A DNA stretch of 11,896 nucleotides from CAYYYJ01 sp964476045 (GTDB taxonomy: Archaea; Aenigmatarchaeota; Aenigmatarchaeia; QMZP01; JACQNV01): NCBI GenBank assembly GCA_964476045.1, contig CAYYYJ010000027.1:1-11896 (forward strand), in the 5' to 3' direction. The position numbers and the translations under genes were made by a program. The notes under the pieces are model-generated. The model had not been told where the DNA came from. It searched no databases and worked only from the letters and a program-made list of their open reading frames with translations. Below are positions 1 through 7,609 of the stretch, one piece after another. Every line of letters starts with the position of its first letter. Position 1 is the stretch's first letter.

Positions 1-240
1 TTATTTCCCCGGAGAAACCAGAACTATATTGTCCCCTCTTACTAGAACCTTTCCGAGCTTGACGCCATTGCCATCGTTGTTTTGAATCTCGGCATCATCC
101 ATCCATATATTTATGTGCTGGTCAAAAGCCTTCAGCACACCTGTAATGCTCTCCCCTGACTTCATCCTTACTATGACCCTTTTGTCCTGGGAGCTTCCTA
201 GAACATCCAACGGCCTGCTAATCTTATCGCTATTTTCCAT
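1..240 (-). CDS. Archaeal Sm-like (LSm/SmAP) RNA-binding protein
   Basis: A 79-residue Sm-fold protein that in archaea forms a heptameric ring binding U-rich RNA and takes part in RNA metabolism. The Sm1 motif is visible as RVIVRMKSGESITGVLKAFD followed by the N-x-W-x-D-D segment. The Sm2 motif is LGKVLVRGDNIVLV near the C-terminus. The length is normal for archaeal SmAPs. The frame stays open up to a TTG at 255, but the ATG at 240 is preferred because it gives the usual short N-terminus and suits the TATA box at 274-281. The stop codon is the first triplet of the window, so the gene is complete. In many archaea lsm is followed by rpl37e; what follows here lies outside the window. Confidence 0.93.
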   Translation of the reverse strand: MENSDKISRPLDVLGSSQDKRVIVRMKSGESITGVLKAFDQHINIWMDDAEIQNNDGNGVKLGKVLVRGDNIVLVSPGK

Positions 241-273
241 ACTCAAAAAATACAATTCAACCTAAACTCACTG

Positions 274-281
274 TATATAAT
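274..281 (-). promoter_or_regulatory. TATA box for lsm
   Basis: Read on the minus strand this is ATTATATA, centred about 37 bp before the lsm ATG. That predicts a transcript starting about 10 nt upstream of the ATG, a very short leader. No Shine-Dalgarno sequence precedes the ATG. Confidence 0.5.
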
Positions 282-292
282 GGGTTGCAACA

Positions 293-300
293 TTTATAAA
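293..300 (+). promoter_or_regulatory. TATA box for the rps8e unit
   Basis: TTTATAAA lies in the divergent lsm/rps8e interval. A start site about 26 bp downstream, near 322, would leave a leader of about 80 nt before rps8e, long for this window. The element is self-complementary and could also serve the minus strand. Confidence 0.5.
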
Positions 301-373
301 CGTTGTTGACATATATGGTATAGATAACTTGACCCGAGAGTGGTGTAACTCCCTTTTCTTTGGGATCTCAACA

Positions 374-395
374 CTTTCTTTTCGGGAAAAGAAAG
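374..395 (+). promoter_or_regulatory. Perfect hairpin in the rps8e leader
   Basis: CTTTCTTTT (374-382) is fully complementary to AAAAGAAAG (387-395), with a CGGG loop. The hairpin ends 7 nt before the ATG of rps8e and overlaps the purine stretch 387-397 that would serve as the ribosome binding site. CCCTTT at 351-356 can instead pair with AAAGGG at 392-397, so two exclusive folds are possible. Translational control is inferred, not shown. Confidence 0.45.
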
Positions 396-402
396 GGCTG
401 AC

Positions 403-792
403 ATGGCTTTTTGGCATTTAAGATCTCACAGGAAACCAACAGGCGCTCTACTTACTAAAAGCAGGAAAAAGAGGAGAGCTGACCGCGGATCGAAATTCCT
501 AGAGACAGGTCTGGCAGAAAAAAGATTAAAAATAAAAAGAACGAGGGGAGGAAAACTAAAACTAACACTTCTCTCCGGGAACACGATAAATGTAAAAGAT
601 ATCTCAGGAAAAATAGTTAAAACGAAAATTCTCACAGTCACAGGAAATACAGCAAATCCAAACTACGTGAGAAGAAACATAATGACAAAAGGCGCGACAG
701 TAAAGACTGATCTAGGAGAAGCAAGAATCACGTCCAGGCCATCTCAAGACGGCGTAATAAACGGCATACTCATCAAATCAGCAAAAAGTTAG
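403..792 (+). CDS. rps8e: 30S ribosomal protein S8e
   Basis: A 129-residue small-subunit ribosomal protein of the archaeal/eukaryotic S8e family, close to the usual archaeal length. Typical features are the basic N-terminus (WHLRSHRKPTG, then a lysine/arginine run), the central NPNYVRRNIMTKGA segment and the C-terminal RPSQDGVINGILI signature. The ATG at 403 is the only sensible start. The gene is followed after 9 bp by a 39-codon zinc-ribbon gene, so the two are probably co-transcribed. Its leader contains a strong hairpin at the translation start. No frame damage is seen. Confidence 0.96.
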   Translation: MAFWHLRSHRKPTGALLTKSRKKRRADRGSKFLETGLAEKRLKIKRTRGGKLKLTLLSGNTINVKDISGKIVKTKILTVTGNTANPNYVRRNIMTKGATVKTDLGEARITSRPSQDGVINGILIKSAKS

Positions 793-801
793 GTTTATTC
801 T

Positions 802-921
802 ATGGCTAAATACAACTGCCTGCAATGCGGTCAACAGGTCAAGCCGATGTTAATGGAACCTGCGCAGAAAGTATGCCCAAAATGTGGTTCTGTCAGATTA
901 GAAAAAGCAAAAGAGAAGTGA
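802..921 (+). CDS. Short zinc-ribbon protein, RNA polymerase subunit Rpo12/RpoP-like
   Basis: A 39-residue basic peptide with four cysteines as C-x2-C (residues 6-9) and C-x2-C (25-28), separated by 15 residues. This is the same spacing as in archaeal RNA polymerase subunit P (Rpo12), and the length and the CxxCG-x2-VK and CPxCGS contexts also match. Rpo12 is an assembly subunit of archaeal RNA polymerase that binds one zinc ion. The C-terminal R-I-L-x-K-x-R stretch usual in RpoP is not clear here; it reads SVRLEKAKEK. The protein could therefore be a divergent RpoP or another small zinc ribbon. It starts 10 bp after the rps8e stop and probably shares its transcript. Confidence 0.6.
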   Translation: MAKYNCLQCGQQVKPMLMEPAQKVCPKCGSVRLEKAKEK

Positions 922-958
922 TGGCATAGATCCTAATTCTCTAGATTTTATCCAGCAA

Positions 959-966
959 TTTAAATA
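959..966 (+). promoter_or_regulatory. TATA box for the subtilase gene
   Basis: TTTAAATA is centred about 25 bp before the ATG at 987, so transcription should start at or next to the start codon, giving a leaderless mRNA. No Shine-Dalgarno sequence is present. Confidence 0.6.
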
Positions 967-986
967 AGCTCTGTTATATTTTTTCT

Positions 987-3900
987 ATGTATAAGCCTCT
1001 GGCGATATTCGCTATAATATCATTTTCCATACTGCTCCTATCATGGACATCATTAACCAAAACCGTCTATTCCCAGGAGCTCGATCACAACTTGGTCCAG
1101 GCTTCGGAAAGCCATTCCTCTAAAGTAGACCCTAAAATATTGGAGAGTAATGACGAAATAATAAAAGTCATAGTAGAAAAAAAGAGCAACACAGAAATAT
1201 CTCCAATTGTGAACGATCTGGAATCAAAGAATTTTGATTTAGGAAACTACGAATATCTAAAAGTACCGAAAAAAGAGATAGAGAAGCTGGAAAAACTGGA
1301 TTCTGTAAAAAGAATCGAGTTAGTAAAAGAATATAGCATCTTAATGGACGTTTCTGCCCCTCTGATAAAAGCAGACAGATTTTGGTCAAACGGATTTAAT
1401 GGGTCTGGAATAAAAGTCTGTGTTATTGATACAGGGATAAACAAATCACATCCCGTTTTAGCGTCTCGCGTGATAGCAGAAAAAGATTTCGTGACAAGTG
1501 ATAGTGATGGAAATAACCCTACAGATTTCCGTGGTCATGGAACTCACATTGCTGGAATAGTTGCAAGTACAGATTCCTTTACTAAAGGCATAGGTTTCGG
1601 CGCAAGCATATTGAATGCCAAAGTTTTCGACTCTACTACTGGAAAGGCCCCCACAGATGCAATCAAATCTGGCATAGATTGGTGCATATCACAAAACGCA
1701 AGTGTTCTGACACTAAGCCTCGGAACCAAGGACGAAACAAATGATGGAAGCGATGTCTTATCGAATTCCCTAGACCTTGCTTCTGATAACGGCAAAGTAG
1801 TGGTAGTAGCTGCAGGAAACAGTGGGCCTGGTGGAAATCCAGATTGCAGAACAAGCAGAAGCTCCACAGGAGCTACAAATTCTATATGCTCTCCTGGAGT
1901 ATCCCATAAAGCAATAACAGTAGGATCTACACAATCCGGTAAACTCGGGACGATAATAGATCTAATAAGCAGTTTTAGCAGCCGTGGCCCTACAGGAGAC
2001 AGCAGAATAAAACCAGATATAGTTGCTCCAGGAGAAGTCATAAATTCTACATGGATAGACGGGTCCTTCGCAACTTCAAGCGGAACTAGCATGTCCGCTC
2101 CGCATATAGCTGGTTTAGCTGCCCTGATGTTACAACTAAAGCCAGATCTTGCTCCAGAAGAAATAAAAGCGCTCTTAAAAAATACTGCAGTAAGTGTTGT
2201 AACCCAAGCAAGCAATAAAACAAAATATGGTTCTGGCAGAGTCAATGCATCAAAGGCTTTCGATGAGATTTCCAATACTGTAAAAGGTTCCATAATAAAT
2301 GACACCTATACAGCACACAATATTTTCGTCCCAAACGGCGCACCTGAAATAAAAGCAACTTTGTATTGGCCTGAGAATTATTCTGTACATAACGATCTGG
2401 ATCTTTATCTTTTGGATCCGCTTGGTGGAGTAAGGAAAAGTTCCACGAATTTTGATAATACTGATGAATCTATAAGCCTTTCGAACCCATTTATGTCAGG
2501 TAACTGGAAGCTCTGGGTTAAGGGAGGAAATGTCTCTGGTTCACAGCCGTATGTTATAGCCTCTAATATAAAACCTTCTGAGCAAATGTCCCTCGTAACA
2601 AACTCAACATCATCAATAACATACCACAAAATAAATGTAAGTGCATCACCCAAAAGAATTTTAGTTACCCTTGATTGGAACTTGACATCAGGCAGTTTCA
2701 ATATACAGCTTTACAATACTACAGGAACTCTTGTAAACATATCGTCCGCCACAAATGCTAATTACCAAGAACTTTCTGCTGAAAACACAGGAAAAGGCCT
2801 ATGGTTAGTTAAAATAATACCCAATTCGACCCAGCCCCCCAAAGACTACGCCCTATCTTCAAATTATCCAGTACTGGAAAAGATCGATCTTCTGCCTGTC
2901 TTATCAAAACTTGTTATAAAACCTTTGAAACCTAGTGTATTTCAAATATTATGGGAAACAAACGTGAAAACATACTCCATCCTAGAATACGGATTAACCA
3001 ATTCTTATGGGACCGCCTTAAATGACAGCCAGTTTTCAGTTGCGCATAATGTGACAATCTTTGGCCTAAATGAATCAACAGCCTATCAGTTCAGAATAAA
3101 GGCAACGGACATAGCAAACAATACAATATACTTCAATAATCTAAACTTCGCCACAGGTTCAGTGGAAAAAGTAAATCTGACGGCAAACCAGAAGAAAAGT
3201 ATATTCTTCAGCAAACTAAACGCAACATTAGATTTCTTAGTGAACAGTTCCCTGCAAGATACAAGAATAAACATGTCTTTGCTTAGAATAAATCCAATAG
3301 GAACCAATCTCACGGCTAAACAACTGGACAAGTACCTGGATATAGAACCAGATCAGGAATTGAAGAACAGCCTATCCCATGTGATAATCAAAATGTCTTA
3401 CACTGACGACGAACTTCAGGGAGCTGTAGAAGATAACCTCAGATTATTCTTATGGAACTCAACTGAATGGGTTTCTTTTGATCCCCCTCTCGGCGGTGTA
3501 AATAAGACAGGAAAATATGTCTGGGCAAACAGGACAGGCTTCAGCACATATTCATTTGGAGCAAAAAGCACGCCTTCCCTGACACTATCAGCAAGCCCGA
3601 GCTGGAGCATTACAGCAGGCACTGAAAGCAGTGTGAGCTGTTCTGGGGACGTGGGACTTCAGATAAAGCTTTATAGAAATAGCTCAGCGGTTTCCAACCC
3701 AGACAAACAAACCCTTGCTAACGGGCCTTATTCCTATATTTGCAATAACACAGAAAACGTAAACTTCACTTCAGCTTCCCAGTCAAATAACCTTCTTGTA
3801 AATTTAGCATCAGTATCCCCTTCGCCCTCTTCATCCAATTCGCCAGCAGTTGCCGACCCTTCTTCAAGCAGCTCTTCATCTCCTCTTCCAGGAAATAGTC

Positions 3901-4679
3901 CTTTACCTAACCCGAACAAACAAGAACCCCCAGCCATAACAAAAATCTTGAGGGCTATAAACGATCCGACAGCAGAGAATCCAGCAGTCCTGTTTGCCCC
4001 AGAAGATCTTGTGCAGAGAGGGCTGAACAAAATCCAGATAGCTGTTACAGAAGCCTTGTCATCTATAGATACAAAAATACAAGTAGATCTTTTTGAAAAA
4101 ATCCCTTCAATAGATGATTATGGCCAAACCCTAAAAGTCCTTCCAAGGCCCGATCAGAAATATCTCCGAATAATGCAAATAAGCCCTACAACCCAATTAA
4201 AAGAAAAAGTAAAGACAGCAAATATAACCTTCAATATCAATAGAACAGAAATCAACGAAACAGACAAAAACAATATAGCCTTGCTCAGATTTTCCAATTC
4301 GAGCTGGCAGGAGCTCCCAACAGAATTAGTTAACGAGACTTCAGATAATTATGTATATAGTTCTGTTACACCAGGCTTCTCGCTATTTGTTGTGAGCACA
4401 AAACAGATCCCCTCAACCCAACCAGAACCTCTAAAAACTACGCCGCAGCCCAAAAGCAACCAAACAGAAGGGTCTTCAGCAACCGGCCTCGCAATCGGAT
4501 CGCGCAGTATTCCAGAATGGGCCACAATTTTAATAGTGGTTGTTCTCGCAATCGCAGGTTTAGGTTTTATTCTGTCAAGGAAAAAGCGCAAATCTAAAAG
4601 TTTAAAAGAGAAATCTGAGAAACCATTAGCCAAAAAGAAGAGAGCCCGGAAAAAGAAAGATACGGATTTTGAATACTAA
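987..4679 (+). CDS. Cell-surface subtilisin-like serine protease (S8), C-terminally anchored
   Basis: A 1230-residue secreted protease. Residues 1-30 form a signal peptide. Residues 55-120 look like an I9-type inhibitory propeptide. The S8 domain spans about 122-430 with an intact catalytic set: Asp148 (VIDTG), His184 (GHGTH), oxyanion Asn278 (AAGNSG) and Ser368 (GTSMS). Two beta-rich domains follow (about 433-530 and 535-630; the first resembles pre-peptidase C-terminal modules), then an FnIII-like domain (about 635-725). Two segments resemble the archaeal PGF-pre-PGF surface domain (about 728-858 and 1000-1138), separated by an Ig-like segment and a Ser/Pro-rich linker (943-985). A membrane helix (about 1178-1196) and a Lys/Arg-rich cytoplasmic tail end the protein. 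Many Asn-x-Ser/Thr sequons suggest N-glycosylation. Function is inferred as extracellular proteolysis or envelope processing. Its stop overlaps the gatE stop by 3 bases of a shared 4-bp block. Confidence 0.93.
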   Translation: MYKPLAIFAIISFSILLLSWTSLTKTVYSQELDHNLVQASESHSSKVDPKILESNDEIIKVIVEKKSNTEISPIVNDLESKNFDLGNYEYLKVPKKEIEKLEKLDSVKRIELVKEYSILMDVSAPLIKADRFWSNGFNGSGIKVCVIDTGINKSHPVLASRVIAEKDFVTSDSDGNNPTDFRGHGTHIAGIVASTDSFTKGIGFGASILNAKVFDSTTGKAPTDAIKSGIDWCISQNASVLTLSLGTKDETNDGSDVLSNSLDLASDNGKVVVVAAGNSGPGGNPDCRTSRSSTGATNSICSPGVSHKAITVGSTQSGKLGTIIDLISSFSSRGPTGDSRIKPDIVAPGEVINSTWIDGSFATSSGTSMSAPHIAGLAALMLQLKPDLAPEEIKALLKNTAVSVVTQASNKTKYGSGRVNASKAFDEISNTVKGSIINDTYTAHNIFVPNGAPEIKATLYWPENYSVHNDLDLYLLDPLGGVRKSSTNFDNTDESISLSNPFMSGNWKLWVKGGNVSGSQPYVIASNIKPSEQMSLVTNSTSSITYHKINVSASPKRILVTLDWNLTSGSFNIQLYNTTGTLVNISSATNANYQELSAENTGKGLWLVKIIPNSTQPPKDYALSSNYPVLEKIDLLPVLSKLVIKPLKPSVFQILWETNVKTYSILEYGLTNSYGTALNDSQFSVAHNVTIFGLNESTAYQFRIKATDIANNTIYFNNLNFATGSVEKVNLTANQKKSIFFSKLNATLDFLVNSSLQDTRINMSLLRINPIGTNLTAKQLDKYLDIEPDQELKNSLSHVIIKMSYTDDELQGAVEDNLRLFLWNSTEWVSFDPPLGGVNKTGKYVWANRTGFSTYSFGAKSTPSLTLSASPSWSITAGTESSVSCSGDVGLQIKLYRNSSAVSNPDKQTLANGPYSYICNNTENVNFTSASQSNNLLVNLASVSPSPSSSNSPAVADPSSSSSSSPLPGNSPLPNPNKQEPPAITKILRAINDPTAENPAVLFAPEDLVQRGLNKIQIAVTEALSSIDTKIQVDLFEKIPSIDDYGQTLKVLPRPDQKYLRIMQISPTTQLKEKVKTANITFNINRTEINETDKNNIALLRFSNSSWQELPTELVNETSDNYVYSSVTPGFSLFVVSTKQIPSTQPEPLKTTPQPKSNQTEGSSATGLAIGSRSIPEWATILIVVVLAIAGLGFILSRKKRKSKSLKEKSEKPLAKKKRARKKKDTDFEY

Positions 4680-6532
4680 TTATTTCCCTGCACAATCTCC
4701 CCGCGTATGCAGATCAGGACATCCTTCCCCGACGCCTTCCCTTTGAGAAGCTTCATAACCTCGCCCATGAGTATCTGCTCTGGGTTGTGCTTCTGCAGTG
4801 CATCCTTGTTTTTGGAAATGACTTCCTTGACGGTTTTCTTTAGTTCAGACTGCGAAATCCCTGAGCCCACATTTTTTGCTTTCCCTGTTTTTGCTGCATT
4901 TTTCAAAGCCTCATAAAGGGCTTCCTTTGAAACGCCCTTTCCAGATTTTTTGAAAACCTCAATGATAACTTCCTCTGTCAATTTCTCTGGATCCAGCCCC
5001 TCAGCCTTTAGCTCAGAAAGCATCGAAGTGAGCGCCCTGAAAGCAAGGTTCGGTTCAGCACCTGTTTTTAAAATCTGCTCAAACAAATCAGAACTCTCTG
5101 ACTTGACAATCTGCGTAGCAACATCCTTATTCAACTTATATTCTTTCACAAACCTTTCTATTTTATTTTCCCAGAGCTCAGGCAGATTCCGCCTCAAATA
5201 ATCTATTATAGATTTATCCAGTCTTATCGGAGGCGTATCTGTTTCTGGATACAGTCGAGCAGCCCCTGGCAAAGGCCTCATGAACGTAGTCGTCCCGTCC
5301 TCCTCAGCTTTCCTGACCTCTTTAGGCACAGCTGTTTTAATTTCCAAGTTTAGTCTTGTAATCGCTGACCTCAAGGCTCTCTTTGCAAGCTCCTCTTTAT
5401 CTGCTATTAAAATAAAGGCGTCCTTTTCGGAGCATTTCAAAAGTGATTTTATTTTTTGTATTTCATCTTCCCCTAAAAAATATTTCCCTTTCAAGTCTTC
5501 ATCTGAATGGATAAGCCCTTTTACCCCACTGGTTTTAGCATATTCTGAAAGTTCTGTGCCAAACCTCTTGTCAGGTTGTATCTCCTTTCCAAGGAGCCCT
5601 GAAGCTCCTGTTATTTTTGATCCAAAGACCCTCCCCCCAGAAATTATCACAGAAGAAATTAGTTTTGATTTTGTGCTTTTCAGTAACTCTGTGAGATCGG
5701 TTTCAGCGGACTCGACCTGTTTAATATTTTTCAAAGCATTATGGATCTCTATTAGCCTTAACTGCCTGTTAATCTCTATCTCCACAAGCTTAGGCATTGT
5801 TTTGAGGTCCTGCGCGCCCTTTATCTCAATCCTATTCCCCCCGCGAACAGAAACATTCACATCCTGCCTTATTGTTCCAAGGCCCCTCTTCACAGCTCCA
5901 GTAGACCTTATTATGTATCCCAATTTCTCTGCAAATTCTTTTGACTGCTCTGGAGTTTTTATATCAGGCTGCGTTCCTATTTCCACTAAAGGTATACCTA
6001 GCCTGTCCAACCCATAAATAATCTTATTACTTTCTTTGCTGATTATCTGGCAGCTGTCCTCTTCCACAGAAACATTTGTGATCCCAACTTTTCCAAAACT
6101 AGTATCAACCCAGCCCTTTGTCCCAACTATTGCAGTCCTTTGAAATCCTGAGGTATTCGATCCATCCACAACAGTTTTCCTCATCACATGGATCTCGTCT
6201 GGAATCTCACAGTTCAGCATTATCGCTATTTGTAATCCAATAGAAAGCGCCTCTGGATTTATAGTATGCGGCGGCTCTTCGTCTGTACAAACAAGGCATG
6301 TCTCTTCTGGGTATACCAAATAGTGGAACTCCTTGCTTTTCAGTGATTCGTGTAGTGCAGCAATGTCTATGTCGCCTGTTTCGCCAGAAACAGCTCTTAT
6401 TTTCCTAATGATAGTTTCTTTAGGCGGGTCTTTTGAAAGCCTGGACAAGCAATTGCAGAAAAGTTTATTTTTAGTATTTAATTGCTGATGTATTTCCAGC
6501 CCGCATTTAAGGCCAATTTGTTGATAGTCCAT
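4676..6532 (-). CDS. gatE: Glutamyl-tRNA(Gln) amidotransferase subunit E
   Basis: A 618-residue archaeal GatE. With GatD it forms the GatDE complex, which converts Glu-tRNA(Gln) to Gln-tRNA(Gln). GatE activates the tRNA-bound glutamate with ATP. Conserved GatB/E-type motifs are GLEIHQQL (residues 11-18), RKTVVDGSNTSGFQRT (about 118-133), RLGIPLVEIGTQPD and GTIRQDVNVSVRGG. A GAD-type insert follows at about 290-410, and the C-terminal helical/YqeY-like tail at about 470-618 is expected to contact tRNA. The length is normal. Residues Cys26/Cys28 and Cys78/Cys81 in the cradle region could bind zinc. GatD is not in the window. The start at 6532 agrees with a leaderless TATA spacing. The gene is convergent with the subtilase and shares stop-codon bases with it. 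Confidence 0.96.
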   Translation of the reverse strand: MDYQQIGLKCGLEIHQQLNTKNKLFCNCLSRLSKDPPKETIIRKIRAVSGETGDIDIAALHESLKSKEFHYLVYPEETCLVCTDEEPPHTINPEALSIGLQIAIMLNCEIPDEIHVMRKTVVDGSNTSGFQRTAIVGTKGWVDTSFGKVGITNVSVEEDSCQIISKESNKIIYGLDRLGIPLVEIGTQPDIKTPEQSKEFAEKLGYIIRSTGAVKRGLGTIRQDVNVSVRGGNRIEIKGAQDLKTMPKLVEIEINRQLRLIEIHNALKNIKQVESAETDLTELLKSTKSKLISSVIISGGRVFGSKITGASGLLGKEIQPDKRFGTELSEYAKTSGVKGLIHSDEDLKGKYFLGEDEIQKIKSLLKCSEKDAFILIADKEELAKRALRSAITRLNLEIKTAVPKEVRKAEEDGTTTFMRPLPGAARLYPETDTPPIRLDKSIIDYLRRNLPELWENKIERFVKEYKLNKDVATQIVKSESSDLFEQILKTGAEPNLAFRALTSMLSELKAEGLDPEKLTEEVIIEVFKKSGKGVSKEALYEALKNAAKTGKAKNVGSGISQSELKKTVKEVISKNKDALQKHNPEQILMGEVMKLLKGKASGKDVLICIRGEIVQGNN

Positions 6533-6550
6533 AGTAGATATATTGTGAAG

Positions 6551-6560
6551 TATAAATAAA
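6551..6560 (-). promoter_or_regulatory. TATA box for gatE
   Basis: Read on the minus strand this is TTTATTTATA, centred about 23 bp before the gatE ATG. It predicts a leaderless mRNA; no Shine-Dalgarno sequence is seen. Confidence 0.6.
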
Positions 6561-6599
6561 TGGATTCGTCCTAGAGTATGATCTGATTCCCCTAAGTGC

Positions 6600-6607
6600 T
6601 TAAATAT
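6600..6607 (+). promoter_or_regulatory. TATA box for the cupin gene
   Basis: TTAAATAT is centred about 25 bp before the ATG at 6629. This decides the start of the cupin gene: the in-frame GTG at 6596 lies just upstream of the TATA box and would not be transcribed from it. Confidence 0.5.
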
Positions 6608-6628
6608 CTAATCTCTAATATTGATGAT

Positions 6629-7042
6629 ATGCTCAGAATTGCACTTGCTGATTTGGAAGGTTTGGGTTGGAAACCTAAACACTATGTAAAAATAGATGGA
6701 GTCAGATATGGTTATGATAAATGTGCTCCAGATGAGTTAGCGCTACCAAACGCAGTTGTTGATTTAGTGAAGGTACAAGCAAATCACGTAATACCAGACC
6801 ATTATCATGCAAAAGGTAGAGAGCGGTTCTCTGTTCTTGGAGGAAGAGCAACGCTACAAACAAGATTTAACGATGAAGATCCCAGAGATGAAAGACTTAT
6901 TGAACAGGGATATATTTTTACTATAGAACCTGGGGAAAGACACAGAGTAGAAAACATATGGGATCAACCTCTTTATTTATTTAGAATCGCAACTCCAGGA
7001 AAAGATTCTATTTTCACAGAGCATCCCGATGCTTTCAAATAA
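6629..7042 (+). CDS. Small single-domain cupin protein
   Basis: A 137-residue cupin with both metal-binding motifs intact. Motif 1 is HYH followed by AKGRE and then FSVLGG (H-x-H-x4-E). Motif 2 is EPGERHRVEN, giving the third histidine and the conserved asparagine. Together they supply three His and one Glu for a divalent metal. Single-domain cupins of this size include sugar-phosphate isomerases, dioxygenases and plain binding proteins. The metal site suggests a small-molecule enzyme or binder, but the substrate cannot be read from the sequence. The ATG at 6629 is chosen over the GTG at 6596 because of the TATA position. The gene diverges from gatE and converges on rps26e, 67 bp apart, with no obvious functional partner. 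Confidence 0.82.
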   Translation: MLRIALADLEGLGWKPKHYVKIDGVRYGYDKCAPDELALPNAVVDLVKVQANHVIPDHYHAKGRERFSVLGGRATLQTRFNDEDPRDERLIEQGYIFTIEPGERHRVENIWDQPLYLFRIATPGKDSIFTEHPDAFK

Positions 7043-7109
7043 TTTTATCATTTTCTAATGGGTTCTTGTGATATATAAGAAATAATTGGTTTAGATCTCC
7101 CGAGAAAAA

Positions 7110-7376
7110 CTAGCCCCTGTTCCTATTCTTCTTCACAATACTTCTATGCCTTGCGCAGGAAGGGCATGCATAGATCTTGCTTGTCAAAAAAGGCAGATCC
7201 CCGCCAATCTCTCTTCTCAGCTGCGGGTCGTTTATCCCAAACCCTTTAACTACAGCAAACGTCCTGTATTTAGGGACTATTCTGCCGCAGAACCCGCAAT
7301 TAACATTAGTCTCGTGGCCTCTCCGTTTTGTATGGCTCCATCCCCTTTTATAAAACTGTCTTGTCTTCCCAGGCAT
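7110..7376 (-). CDS. rps26e: 30S ribosomal protein S26e
   Basis: An 88-residue basic protein of the S26e family, a small-subunit ribosomal protein. The order of motifs follows eukaryotic S26: K-R-R-G-H at residues 17-21, then C27-x2-C30-G-R-x-V-P-K, then S-K-I-Y-x-C71-P-S-C74-A-R-H with a basic tail. The four cysteines can hold one zinc. It is somewhat shorter than eukaryotic S26, as expected for an archaeal form. AAAGGG lies about 7 nt before the ATG and is the likely ribosome binding site, as in rps8e. It is the third frame in a minus-strand series after two small acidic genes (85 bp gap) and may share their transcript. A T-rich stretch follows the stop. Confidence 0.88.
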   Translation of the reverse strand: MPGKTRQFYKRGWSHTKRRGHETNVNCGFCGRIVPKYRTFAVVKGFGINDPQLRREIGGDLPFLTSKIYACPSCARHRSIVKKNRNRG

Positions 7377-7461
7377 ATTTGTACCCTTTAGAACTCTTAC
7401 AATAATTAGAACGCTAGATTAAATACTTGTTGCTTTCAACCCCGGCATACAAACAGACAGA

Positions 7462-7551
7462 TCACCAGGTTTCTATATCTTCGCCTTCTTCTTCCTGCTT
7501 CTCGTCGTCACCTGCTTCTTCCTCTTCAAAAGCTATTTTTTTGCTGCTCAT
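7462..7551 (-). CDS. 29-residue acidic peptide, second of a tandem pair
   Basis: A small frame with ATG at 7551 and TGA at 7462-7464. The peptide starts MSSKKIAFEEEEAGDDEK and ends in EDIETW. Thirteen of 29 residues are Asp or Glu. GAGG lies 6 nt before the ATG, a good Shine-Dalgarno sequence. It follows another 29-residue acidic frame on the same strand by 58 bp and precedes rps26e by 85 bp. I recognise no family. The N-terminus is weakly basic, the middle very acidic, and the last residue is Trp. Possible roles are binding a basic ribosomal protein or acting as a nucleic-acid mimic; both are inference. Low complexity makes chance coding a concern, but the Shine-Dalgarno sequence and exact pairing with its neighbour argue for a gene. 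Confidence 0.55.
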   Translation of the reverse strand: MSSKKIAFEEEEAGDDEKQEEEGEDIETW

Positions 7552-7609
7552 TCTGCTCCTCACAAATTATGGAAATAACGAAAAAATCAATTATTGTGTT
7601 AGCGGGAAA

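Noticed and set aside
1..255. TTG start at 255 for lsm and TTG start at 10135 for tfb
   Set aside because: In-frame ATGs at 240 and 10141 give family-typical N-termini, and the TTG extensions add no conserved sequence.
1544..2305. Long minus-strand open frame (about 253 codons) inside the subtilase gene
   Set aside because: It is antisense to the catalytic domain, whose motifs are intact, and its translation has no recognisable domain.
5280..6017. Long plus-strand open frame (about 245 codons) inside gatE
   Set aside because: It mirrors the conserved gatE coding sequence on the other strand, and its product is hydrophobic and serine-rich without motifs.
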